Below, in pieces: positions 10,207 through 20,513 of a stretch of 64,000 nucleotides of DNA; the stretch's first letter is position 1; each line of letters starts with the position of its first letter. Location of the stretch: assembly GCA_964035575.1 (NCBI GenBank), contig OZ037894.1:1285295-1349294 (forward strand), read 5' to 3'. Under the pieces are notes generated by a model, which was not told the DNA's origin, searched no databases, and saw nothing but the letters and a program-made list of their open reading frames with translations. The position numbers were made by a program, and so were the translations under genes. This DNA is from Rhynchopus sp. YZ270_cl-10 (lineage: Eukaryota; Euglenozoa; Diplonemea; Diplonemida; Diplonemidae).

Positions 10207-10302
10207 GGATTCGGCCATACTCTGGTGAATGCACCTCATCCCGCCTGATTTGAGAAGTTAAACACCGGTAGTCCTGGATAGTACTGGCGTGGGTGACCAG
10301 CT
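10207..10302 (+). pseudogene. Truncated 5S rRNA gene (first 96 nt)
   Basis: Matches nt 1-96 of the complete 5S gene at 54670-54787 with a few changes, from GGATTCGGCCATACTCTGG to GTGGGTGACCAGCT. It then changes abruptly to the CCACAGCTT array. The 3' strand of the closing helix and the T-run terminator are missing, so it cannot make a normal 5S rRNA. The internal control region (A block through C block, GTACTGGCGTGGGTGACC) is still present. Confidence 0.93.
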
Positions 10303-11304
10303 CCACAGCTTCCACAGCTTCCACAGCTTCCACAGCTTCCACAGCTTCCACAGCTTCCACAGCTTCCACAGCTTCCACAGCTTCCACAGCTTCCACAGCT
10401 TCCACAGCTTCCACAGCTTCCACAGCTTCCACAGCTTCCACAGCTTCCACAGCTTCCACAGCTTCCACAGCTTCCACAGCTTCCACAGCTTCCACAGCTT
10501 CCACAGCTTCCACAGCTTCCACAGCTTCCACAGCTTCCACAGCTTCCACAGCTTCCACAGCTTCCACAGCTTCCACAGCTTCCACAGCTTCCACAGCTTC
10601 CACAGCTTCCACAGCTTCCACAGCTTCCACAGCTTCCACAGCTTCCACAGCTTCCACAGCTTCCACAGCTTCCACAGCTTCCACAGCTTCCACAGCTTCC
10701 ACAGCTTCCACAGCTTCCACAGCTTCCACAGCTTCCACAGCTTCCACAGCTTCCACAGCTTCCACAGCTTCCACAGCTTCCACAGCTTCCACAGCTTCCA
10801 CAGCTTCCACAGCTTCCACAGCTTCCACAGCTTCCACAGCTTCCACAGCTTCCACAGCTTCCACAGCTTCCACAGCTTCCACAGCTTCCACAGCTTCCAC
10901 AGCTTCCACAGCTTCCACAGCTTCCACAGCTTCCACAGCTTCCACAGCTTCCACAGCTTCCACAGCTTCCACAGCTTCCACAGCTTCCACAGCTTCCACA
11001 GCTTCCACAGCTTCCACAGCTTCCACAGCTTCCACAGCTTCCACAGCTTCCACAGCTTCCACAGCTTCCACAGCTTCCACAGCTTCCACAGCTTCCACAG
11101 CTTCCACAGCTTCCACAGCTTCCACAGCTTCCACAGCTTCCACAGCTTCCACAGCTTCCACAGCTTCCACAGCTTCCACAGCTTCCACAGCTTCCACAGC
11201 TTCCACAGCTTCCACAGCTTCCACAGCTTCCACAGCTTCCACAGCTTCCACAGCTTCCACAGCTTCCACAGCTTCCACAGCTTCCACAGCTTCCACAGCT
11301 TCCA
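10303..11304 (+). repeat. (CCACAGCTT)n satellite, about 111 copies
   Basis: A perfect 9-bp tandem repeat of about 1.0 kb. Because 9 is a multiple of 3 and the unit lacks stops in several frames, it gives long artificial frames (HSF, STA and EAV repeats). It begins exactly where the 5S match ends. Confidence 0.98.
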
Positions 11305-11313
11305 GGTATATAA

Positions 11314-11494
11314 GGTGCACAGGGTGCCTGAAAAGGTATCTAAGGTGCACAGGGGGCGGCTTTTTTTGGTTCCCGAAACCCTCCCGAAACCTCCCGGAAC
11401 TGGTTTTGGATACGGTGCACAGGGGGCATTTCACCCCTGAAAAAGGGTGCACAGGGGGCTTTTCGGGGGTCCCGAAATAGGGTGCACAGGGGGC
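11314..11494 (+). repeat. Cluster of five GGTGCACAGGGGGC motifs
   Basis: Copies start at 11314 (variant GGTGCACAGGGTGC), 11344, 11414, 11446 and 11481, all on the plus strand, separated by 16-56 bp of unlike sequence. They lie at the right border of the CCACAGCTT array. Confidence 0.9.
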
Positions 11495-11568
11495 ACAAAA
11501 GTATGCCCCATATGACTTTTACAGGTATTTTGGGTCCCGTACACAGTTTTCACAGCACACACAGAAAA

Positions 11569-11865
11569 ACACAGTATACACAGTATACACAGTATACACA
11601 GTATACACAGTATACACAGTATACACAGTATACACAGTATACACAGTAAACACAGTATACACAGTATACACAGTATACACAGTATACACAGTATACACAG
11701 TATACACAGTATACACAGTATACACAGTATACACAGTATACACAGTATACACAGTATACACAGTATACACAGTATACACAGTATACACAGTATACACAGT
11801 ATACACAGTATACACAGTATACACAGTATACACAGAATACACAGTATACACAGATAACACAGTAT
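11569..11865 (+). repeat. (ACACAGTAT)n satellite, about 33 copies
   Basis: A 9-bp tandem repeat with a few single-base variants (near 11648, 11836 and 11853). No coding meaning: VYT/CVY-type peptides arise from the repeat. Confidence 0.96.
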
Positions 11866-11883
11866 AAAAACCTTCTCTCAGTA

Positions 11884-11894
11884 GGGAAGCATGG
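11884..11894 (-). promoter_or_regulatory. Orphan SL/U-snRNA-type upstream element facing the ACACAGTAT array
   Basis: The minus strand reads CCATGCTTCCC, the element found upstream of SL, U1 and U2. A start 41 nt downstream would fall at about 11842, already inside the satellite. An snRNA- or SL-type gene seems to have been replaced by the array, but no gene body remains to prove it. Confidence 0.4.
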
Positions 11895-12184
11895 TACACA
11901 TGAAAACACCTAAGTGCCCAGCACACCAAAAGACAAAACAGTTGACACAAGCCAGATATTTATTTCGGGTTTGCAGGTTTGCAGATAACTCAACCAGTTA
12001 AGTAACCCCCGAGAACCCTATTTTTTTTCTTTTCTGTACTTGGTCTATTTTTTTATGAGAATAGAAAGGAAAAAGGAAAAAATGGAGAAGATAATAAAGA
12101 CAATAAAATGAACAGGAAAATGGAAATGGAAAAAAGGATGACCAAAAAAGGTCGGGTTTAGAATAAAAGGTGGATGAAGAGTAA
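11895..12184. other. Unique spacer, no gene seen
   Basis: AT-rich sequence with A-rich GGAAAA words between the 9-bp array and the minisatellite; nothing recognisable. Confidence 0.5.
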
Positions 12185-13345
12185 GAATAACCTTATCAAC
12201 CACACCAACCGCATTAGCACCAGCCAGATAATGCAACCTGGAACCAGATAATGTGCCCGAACCCCACACACCCACACAACCACACCAGTCGGATAACGCA
12301 ACCTAGAACCCGCAAACCCGCACAACCACCAGCCAGATAACATAACCTAGAACCAGAAAACGCAACCTAGAACCAGCTAGGTCCCGCGCACCCGCACCCA
12401 CCAGCCAGCTTAGTAACCACACGAACCGGATAACGTTGCCCGAACCCCGCGCACCCGCACAATCACACCAGCCAGATAACGCAACCTAGAACCCGCAAAC
12501 CCGCGCACCCGCAAACCCGCAAACCCGCACAACCACCAGCCAGATAACGTAACCTAGAACCAGAAAACGCAACCTAGAACCAGCTGGGTCCCGCGCACCC
12601 GCACCCACCAGCCAGCTTAGTGACCACACCAACCAGAAAACGCAACCTAGAACCAGCTGGGTCCCGCGCACCCGCACCCACCAGCCAGCTTAGTGACCAC
12701 ACCAGCCAGAAAACGCAACCTAGAACCAGCTGGGTCCCGCGCACCCGCACCCACCAGCCAGCTTAGTGACCACACCAGCCAGAAAACGCAACCTAGAACC
12801 AGCTGGGTCCCGCGCACCCGCACCCACCAGCCAGCTTAGTGACCACACCAACCAGATAACGCAACCTAGAACCCGCAAACCCGCGCACCCACAAACCCGC
12901 AAACCCGCACAACCACCAGCCAGATAACGTAACCTAGAACCAGAAAACGCAACCTAGAACCAGCTGGGTCCCGCGCACCCGCACCCACCAGCCGGCTATC
13001 GACCACACCAGCCAGATAACGTTGCCCGAACCCCGCGCACCCGCACAACCACACCAGCCGGATAACGCAACCTAGAACCCGCAAACCCGCGCACCCGCAA
13101 ACCCGCAAACCCGCACAACCACCAGCCAGATAACGTAACCTAGAACCAGATAACGCAACCTAGAACCAGCTAGGTCCCGCGCACCCGCACCCACCAGCCA
13201 GCTTAGTGACCACACCAACCAGAAAACGCAACCTAGAACCAGCTGGGTCCCGCGCACCCGCACCCACCAGCCGGCTATCGACCACACCAGCCAGATAACG
13301 TTGCCCGAACCCCGCGCACGCGCACAATCACACCAGCCAGATTAC
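12185..13345 (+). repeat. CCAGATAACGCAACCTAGAAC minisatellite with GCACCCGCACCCACCAGCC blocks
   Basis: Imperfect tandem blocks of about 70-100 bp mix three sub-motifs: CCAGATAACG, CAACCTAGAACC and CGCGCACCCGCACC. Several copies contain two or three adjacent CCCGCAAA words, the exact unit of the 7-kb array at 56890-64000. Non-coding. Confidence 0.9.
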
Positions 13346-13432
13346 ACAACATAGCAAGCGCAAATACTTGCAAATACGAGTTATACAGTGCGAGAAACAG
13401 CTAAGTTACTGAACCCTGAGCAGACTGGATCC

Positions 13433-13712
13433 GGTGCACAGGGTGCGTTTTTGAGAAATATCCGGTGCACAGGGGGCGCCCAAAAACGGTGCACAGGGGG
13501 CGTGTCATAACGGTGCACAGGGGGCGCCTAGAATCCGGTGCACAGGGGGCGCCCCAAAAACGGTGCACAGGGGGCGTGTCAAAACGGTGCACAGGGGGCG
13601 CCCGGCTATTAAATCACGGGTAAAACGCCCCCTGTGCACCGGATTTTTGGGCGCCCCCTGTGCACCGTTTTGGGGTGCGCCCCCTGTGCACCGGACGTGC
13701 CCCCTGTGCACC
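13433..13712. repeat. Eleven GGTGCACAGGGGGC motifs, seven forward then four inverted
   Basis: Forward copies start at 13433, 13464, 13488, 13512, 13537, 13562 and 13586 (spacing about 24-31 bp). Inverted copies lie at 13627-13640, 13653-13666, 13679-13692 and 13699-13712. The motif core GTGCAC is itself a palindrome. The cluster ends 10 bp before the TTAGCTCC array. Confidence 0.93.
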
Positions 13713-13721
13713 GGAGTGGCC

Positions 13722-15860
13722 AGCTCCTTAGCTCCTTAGCTCCTTAGCTCCTTAGCTCCTTAGCTCCTTAGCTCCTTAGCTCCTTAGCTCCTTAGCTCCT
13801 TAGCTCCTTAGCTCCTTAGCTCCTTAGCTCCTTAGCTCCTTAGCTCCTTAGCTCCTTAGCTCCTTAGCTCCTTAGCTCCTTAGCTCCTTAGCTCCTTAGC
13901 TCCTTAGCTCCTTAGCTCCTTAGCTCCTTAGCTCCTTAGCTCCTTAGCTCCTTAGCTCCTTAGCTCCTTAGCTCCTTAGCTCCTTAGCTCCTTAGCTCCT
14001 TAGCTCCTTAGCTCCTTAGCTCCTTAGCTCCTTAGCTCCTTAGCTCCTTAGCTCCTTAGCTCCTTAGCTCCTTAGCTCCTTAGCTCCTTAGCTCCTTAGC
14101 TCCTTAGCTCCTTAGCTCCTTAGCTCCTTAGCTCCTTAGCTCCTTAGCTCCTTAGCTCCTTAGCTCCTTAGCTCCTTAGCTCCTTAGCTCCTTAGCTCCT
14201 TAGCTCCTTAGCTCCTTAGCTCCTTAGCTCCTTAGCTCCTTAGCTCCTTAGCTCCTTAGCTCCTTAGCTCCTTAGCTCCTTAGCTCCTTAGCTCCTTAGC
14301 TCCTTAGCTCCTTAGCTCCTTAGCTCCTTAGCTCCTTAGCTCCTTAGCTCCTTAGCTCCTTAGCTCCTTAGCTCCTTAGCTCCTTAGCTCCTTAGCTCCT
14401 TAGCTCCTTAGCTCCTTAGCTCCTTAGCTCCTTAGCTCCTTAGCTCCTTAGCTCCTTAGCTCCTTAGCTCCTTAGCTCCTTAGCTCCTTAGCTCCTTAGC
14501 TCCTTAGCTCCTTAGCTCCTTAGCTCCTTAGCTCCTTAGCTCCTTAGCTCCTTAGCTCCTTAGCTCCTTAGCTCCTTAGCTCCTTAGCTCCTTAGCTCCT
14601 TAGCTCCTTAGCTCCTTAGCTCCTTAGCTCCTTAGCTCCTTAGCTCCTTAGCTCCTTAGCTCCTTAGCTCCTTAGCTCCTTAGCTCCTTAGCTCCTTAGC
14701 TCCTTAGCTCCTTAGCTCCTTAGCTCCTTAGCTCCTTAGCTCCTTAGCTCCTTAGCTCCTTAGCTCCTTAGCTCCTTAGCTCCTTAGCTCCTTAGCTCCT
14801 TAGCTCCTTAGCTCCTTAGCTCCTTAGCTCCTTAGCTCCTTAGCTCCTTAGCTCCTTAGCTCCTTAGCTCCTTAGCTCCTTAGCTCCTTAGCTCCTTAGC
14901 TCCTTAGCTCCTTAGCTCCTTAGCTCCTTAGCTCCTTAGCTCCTTAGCTCCTTAGCTCCTTAGCTCCTTAGCTCCTTAGCTCCTTAGCTCCTTAGCTCCT
15001 TAGCTCCTTAGCTCCTTAGCTCCTTAGCTCCTTAGCTCCTTAGCTCCTTAGCTCCTTAGCTCCTTAGCTCCTTAGCTCCTTAGCTCCTTAGCTCCTTAGC
15101 TCCTTAGCTCCTTAGCTCCTTAGCTCCTTAGCTCCTTAGCTCCTTAGCTCCTTAGCTCCTTAGCTCCTTAGCTCCTTAGCTCCTTAGCTCCTTAGCTCCT
15201 TAGCTCCTTAGCTCCTTAGCTCCTTAGCTCCTTAGCTCCTTAGCTCCTTAGCTCCTTAGCTCCTTAGCTCCTTAGCTCCTTAGCTCCTTAGCTCCTTAGC
15301 TCCTTAGCTCCTTAGCTCCTTAGCTCCTTAGCTCCTTAGCTCCTTAGCTCCTTAGCTCCTTAGCTCCTTAGCTCCTTAGCTCCTTAGCTCCTTAGCTCCT
15401 TAGCTCCTTAGCTCCTTAGCTCCTTAGCTCCTTAGCTCCTTAGCTCCTTAGCTCCTTAGCTCCTTAGCTCCTTAGCTCCTTAGCTCCTTAGCTCCTTAGC
15501 TCCTTAGCTCCTTAGCTCCTTAGCTCCTTAGCTCCTTAGCTCCTTAGCTCCTTAGCTCCTTAGCTCCTTAGCTCCTTAGCTCCTTAGCTCCTTAGCTCCT
15601 TAGCTCCTTAGCTCCTTAGCTCCTTAGCTCCTTAGCTCCTTAGCTCCTTAGCTCCTTAGCTCCTTAGCTCCTTAGCTCCTTAGCTCCTTAGCTCCTTAGC
15701 TCCTTAGCTCCTTAGCTCCTTAGCTCCTTAGCTCCTTAGCTCCTTAGCTCCTTAGCTCCTTAGCTCCTTAGCTCCTTAGCTCCTTAGCTCCTTAGCTCCT
15801 TAGCTCCTTAGCTCCTTAGCTCCTTAGCTCCTTAGCTCCTTAGCTCCTTAGCTCCTTAGC
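13722..15860 (+). repeat. (TTAGCTCC)n satellite array 1, about 267 copies
   Basis: A perfect 8-bp tandem repeat of 2.1 kb. The unit carries TAG in one phase, and since 8 is not a multiple of 3 every plus frame is stopped. It is the first of five such arrays, each preceding a 4.65-kb unit. Confidence 0.98.
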
Positions 15861-16216
15861 TTGGTATGTATTGGGAAGAGTTCTGGAAGGTCATATTTGA
15901 TGTCTAAGGCATCTAGGGTGCACAGGGGTGGCCGAACCTCCTGGAAAGTGAGCTTTGAAAAGGTGCACAGGGGGCTTTTCACTTTTATACAAGGGTGCAC
16001 AGGGGACGAGACCCACCATTGTTGTTGTTGATTTTGTTGTGCGTCATTGTTGTTTTCCCCTTTGGGTGTCAGTCAGTCGGGTCAGGTCACACTTACAGAA
16101 GTTCTCAAAAATTTTCACCAAAAAGAAAGCTACTAAACAGATTATGGAACTTCCTATTTATTTGTTTGTGTGTTACAGAGGAAACGGCTCACTCAATCCC
16201 CTCCTTCTCCTCCCCT

Positions 16217-16815
16217 CGAAAAAATCGACCAAAAAATCGTCATTTTTCGGGGTCACGGTGACAAAAAGTTGCATTTTTTCACGAAAAATGGTCGGAATGT
16301 GACTTGAATGGGCTCTAATGGGTATATTATGCACACAACATACCTAAATTATGTCGATATTTCACCGGCGGAGCCGAAAACATCGATTTTCAGGGTGTGC
16401 AAAACTGTAAAAATGACGAAAATCGGAAAAATGACGATTTTTTGGTGAAAATATTTTTCACAGAAAATCGAATTTTACTATTAAGATTGGCTTTGGGCAT
16501 GACCCAGTAAGGTTACTATGGGCCCCATGGGACATATACACCCGAATACCAGGCCGTATTTTCAAAAAGTTGATAATCCCAGTATATGGTATGGCCCTGT
16601 GGTACGAAATTTTTGGCCGAAAAAATCGACCAAAAAATCGTCATTTTTCGGGGTCACGGTGACAAAAAGTTGCATTTTTTCACGAAAAATGGTCGGAATG
16701 TGACTTGAATGGGCTCTAATGGGTATATTATGCACATAACATACCTAAATTATGTCGATATTTCACCGGCGGAGCCGAAAAAATCGATTTTCAGGGTGTG
16801 CAAAACTGTAAAAAT
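16217..16815 (+). repeat. 198-bp direct duplication inside each unit (offset 401 bp)
   Basis: 16217-16414 and 16618-16815 both run from CGAAAAAATCGACC to CAAAACTGTAAAAAT with only a few differences (for example CACACAACAT against CACATAACAT). The same pair is in all five units. Confidence 0.93.
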
Positions 16816-17922
16816 CACCAAAATCCCAAAAATCACGATTTTTTTTCAAAAATATTTTTTTCAAAAAAATCGATTTTAAAATATTGGTTTGGCTTGTGCG
16901 GGGACCTGAATCTGGGGCAACATACCCTGTGGGACATACTGGGCCCGATGCAAGGCCGATTTTTCAAAAATATGGTTGCCCCGGTAGACGGTATGGCCCT
17001 GCAGGTCAGTGCATCGGGCCAAAAATCATGAAAAAATCATGATTTTGGGGTCTGGCACCCCATGGGCACATATATCTGGGGGTGTGAAATATGCATGGAA
17101 TCGACCGATTGGGGGTGTTATAGGTCCTGGGGGCCCACATGGGCCATATTTCACGCTATTGGGTCACGGGAAAGTGATTTTGACATTTTTTCATCGATTT
17201 TAGCTGTGAGAACCCTTCAAAAACACTGATTTTGGGGTGTTTCTGAGACGGTACGCTATACCCAGGGTCATATTAGGTATTAGTCCGGTCGACTTTTTGA
17301 AAAAACGACCCCGCAATGGACTCAGGGGTGCCAGATAGTGTATATGCACCAGAATGGATTCACGGGAAAAGTCAAAATTGGGTGTCAGATACATGCTGCC
17401 ATAAGTGACGAATTTCAAAAGTTGAGATTTTTCGAAAATCAGGGTTCAGTACACGCTGTACCCAATCCTGGGGGCCAAAATTTTCAACTTTTTGAAAAAA
17501 CGGGCGGTATATGGCCCTAAAGTGTCAAAATGAGTTAATTGCGACCTCGGACGGCCTCCGGAGATGAGTAGAAGTTTATTTACTGAAAAAAAAAGTCAAA
17601 ACACAGGCAAAATCCCACCTTCCACAGGTACAGTCAAAACTTTTATCCAGATCTCATGTTTTTTCAAAAAATTTTAAATTGTTTTTATGACTAACACCTC
17701 CGAAATTTTTCCTGATAAGATGGAATATGGTCCTGTCGTAGTATGCAGTGTGTTTGCAGGCAAAAATTTGCATTTTCTCGCCCCAGACATTTTTTTATAC
17801 ATAAAAGTGCATAAAGGGACCCCTGACCCCAAAATCCGGGTTCCAGCTTTTTGAAGGGGTCACCCTACAGGCCACCTCAAAAAGTTGGCCCGTAGGGCCA
17901 GCTTTTTGAAAAAACGGGGTTG

Positions 17923-17963
17923 CGATGTGTCCTGGGGGCCCGAAGGGCCCCCAGGACACATCG
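17923..17963 (+). repeat. Perfect 19-bp hairpin (41 nt), present in every unit
   Basis: CGATGTGTCCTGGGGGCCC, a 3-nt GAA loop, then the exact complement. Copies in the other units are at 24301-24341, 31191-31231, 37408-37448 and 43425-43465. Confidence 0.95.
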
Positions 17964-20426
17964 CTGGGAAAAAAATATTAGGTTTTTGGGGGTCTATATA
18001 GGGTTGCTGTGGGGGTCACATGGCCGAAAAATGGCCATTTTTGGCCTATTTTTGGCCATTTTTTTAAGGTAAAAAATCCACTTTTTTTTTGTACATCCCC
18101 TTGCCCCCGGTAAAATTTACCAAACATATGGCCCTGTTGGACATACTGGGCCCATGAGTCGGTCGCTGGATCACCAAACTAGTTGCCCTATTTGCTAAAA
18201 TCATGTTTTCAGGGTCAAAAATAGGGTGTTTTTTAGGGTCAAAAATAGGGTGTTTTTCAGGGGTATGTTAACCACGTATGTGTCTTAGGGACCAAATTTT
18301 CCAGGAATGTGAACCAATCGGGTCGCAATGGGTCCAGGGGGCCCGGAGGGCCCCCATGCAGGGAAAATTTGCAACAATCCTGGGCAATGCTGGGGGCCGA
18401 TAGGGTGTGCCTATACACGTGTTTTTACGTGTTTTTGGGCACTTTTCAGGATTTTCGAAAATTTTTGCAACACCAAAATCAAAAATTTCGGTCTAGGAGG
18501 CCCATATCTGGAAAAAATCGATATTCCAATGGCCTCATTGGGACATATTGGGCCCAGGACCCTATTTTCAGGTCCCAGGAAAAGCCAAAACAATAAAAAA
18601 AATAGCTCAGGCGACCCCCAAAAATAGGCGAAAAACAGCCATTTTTAGGGTGTTTTTTAGGGGTATTTTTACACACACAAATTGTTTACCATAGCACACC
18701 CCCAGGCTGCCTCAAAATTTTATCTTTATTTGATTTTTCCAACCCACATAGGGGTATTGGAGGCACAACTTTCACCAAGCCTGGGGAATTCGGCACTGCA
18801 CACACACAACTGAAAAAGGCAAAAATCACCTGTTTTTCAAGGTGTCGCAGGGTAAATGTTGTTCCTTAAAAACCAAATTTTTTCTAAAAAATCGGCCCTG
18901 CGGGTGAAAAAACGACACTATGGGGGGTATTCCAGGGTGTGGGGGCCCCAAAAATCCGGTTTAAGACCACGAGAGGGTCCGAATACACACCTGAGAAGGT
19001 CCCGGGGAGTAAAAAAATGGCCATTTTTGGGGGGTCAAAATCTCACTTTTTGGGGGGATGTTTGTATACCCAGTACCGACCCACTAGCTGGGATGCCCAA
19101 CTTTTCGCGAATATGGGGGCCCGTAGGGCCCCCGGGGCCCAGGGGGCCCAAAATATCGTGTTGCAGATGCCAGGAGAACATGTTTCAATATTTTGGATAC
19201 ATTTTTCCATAGGGTCATTTTCAAAAGCACTGATTTTAGGGGTATTGAGCGAGGTACCCATACCCATGGGTTATCCTATATATTAGTTTTCACTCGGATG
19301 TGAAAAAACGATGTCGCAATGGATTCAGGGGGCCCAAATAGGGTATATGGCCCAGGAAATTTTCAAAAAGTTGACCCAACCAGGTTTTCAGGCATACAAG
19401 CCGGTAGGTCAACAGATAGGGTGTTTTCCGCACCCAAAATATGGGGTCATGACCATGTGGGTCAGACCTGAATTGATAAATGTTTCGCACAGGTTTTCGC
19501 GAATACCCCCTCTATTCCGAATGCGCTACAAGAGTTTTAAATTTTTGGCTATTTAGATTCACTTTTAAAAACAAAATGGGTCTCCAGAACACACATGAGG
19601 TTCACATGTACCTCTACAGAAACCTTGGTTTTGGTCGGATTTTGAGGCCAATTTTTGGGTTCCCACCAATTTCCTAGGGTATACTGGGATATTGCCCGTG
19701 TGTCCAAAAGTGATTTTTGGGGCCTTAGGACCCCGGAGAATCCATTTAACGGTCGTTTTTGCACCGGAAAGACCTATCTAGTACCCAAAAATCGAATTTT
19801 CATATTTTTGAAAAAGTGACCAAAAATCGACTTTTTTTGGTAACATTGTATGGCATAAATTATTCTACATAATGTGTGATGCTTGAATAAAAACTTACGA
19901 CCCCATAATGTACTCGGAACTCACCCATGTAATTGTTGAGAAAAAAAAACTTTCCGAAAAAATGAAATTTCAACCCGAATATGCACATTTGGGTCATTTT
20001 ACGGCTATGTAGGTCATTTTGTATGTGTTTTTCGATTATATAGGTGATTAGGATATGTGTGATGCTCAGATTAAATCGTAAGACCCCGCAATTGACTCAA
20101 ATGTGCCCAAAAACCCTATACACCCAAGATTATTAACTTTTCCAGCATATTGGACATCCTTAGGTATGGTTATAAGCCATGATACGGCTATTGCTGGAAA
20201 AATAGCCGTAAATTGTGGTTGGTATTGATTTCAGAAATTATGTGATGCTTAGATCATGCCATAGACGCTTTTAATGGATTCATATGAGTTTCATACTACC
20301 CATATACCCCTTCAGAAGCCCCTTTTGACTCTTATGAATATCCTTATATAGGCTTCCACTTGTGCAGAACCTTCTCAGTGTACAAGATGTTAGGTACAAA
20401 AAAACCATCATATTTTTTACACTACT

Positions 20427-20513
20427 GGCATGCTTCCCAGGACGCGTCTGTACTCAGAACGTTGTAGAGAAAAAAGGCAACCAACGATTTCTAAACACGG
20501 ATGCTGCCAGATC
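20427..20513 (+). pseudogene. SL promoter plus truncated SL RNA gene (unit 1)
   Basis: The upstream element GGCATGCTTCCC (20427-20438) is 40 nt before an SL start, AACCAACGATTTCTAAA (20479-20495). This first 17 nt of the leader is followed by 18 bp of the transposon terminal repeat and then the TTAGCTCC array. The donor, Sm region and 3' hairpin are absent. Confidence 0.93.

Larger units (their letters stand above)
15861..20513 (+). repeat. Higher-order repeat unit 1 (4653 bp)
   Basis: Starts TTGGTATGTATTGGGAAGAG directly after the TTAGCTCC array and ends with 18 bp of a transposon end (CACGGATGCTGCCAGATC) fused to the next array. In order it holds three GGTGCACAGGGG motifs (15917-16007), a 198-bp direct duplication (16217-16414 and 16618-16815), about 4 kb of degenerate ~200-bp monomers, SL-spacer-like sequence, an SL upstream element and a truncated SL gene. 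Open frames up to about 118 codons occur but overlap on both strands and have no recognisable content; I treat the unit as non-coding. Confidence 0.97.

Noticed and set aside
10175-11480. Frames of 380-425 codons with HSF, STA or EAV repeats
   Set aside because: Translations of the 9-bp CCACAGCTT array, open in several frames on both strands.
13712-13730. Origin of the first TTAGCTCC array from a 5S fragment
   Set aside because: GTGGCCAGCTCC resembles GTGACCAGCT of 5S over about 10 bases only; no further 5S sequence is present.
12185-15860. CRISPR-like array
   Set aside because: Direct tandem repeats without unique spacers in a eukaryotic genome; no cas-like genes.
13722-15860. TTAGCTCC arrays as telomere repeats
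   Set aside because: Euglenozoan telomeres are TTAGGG; the arrays are internal, interrupted by units and flanked on both sides by unique DNA.
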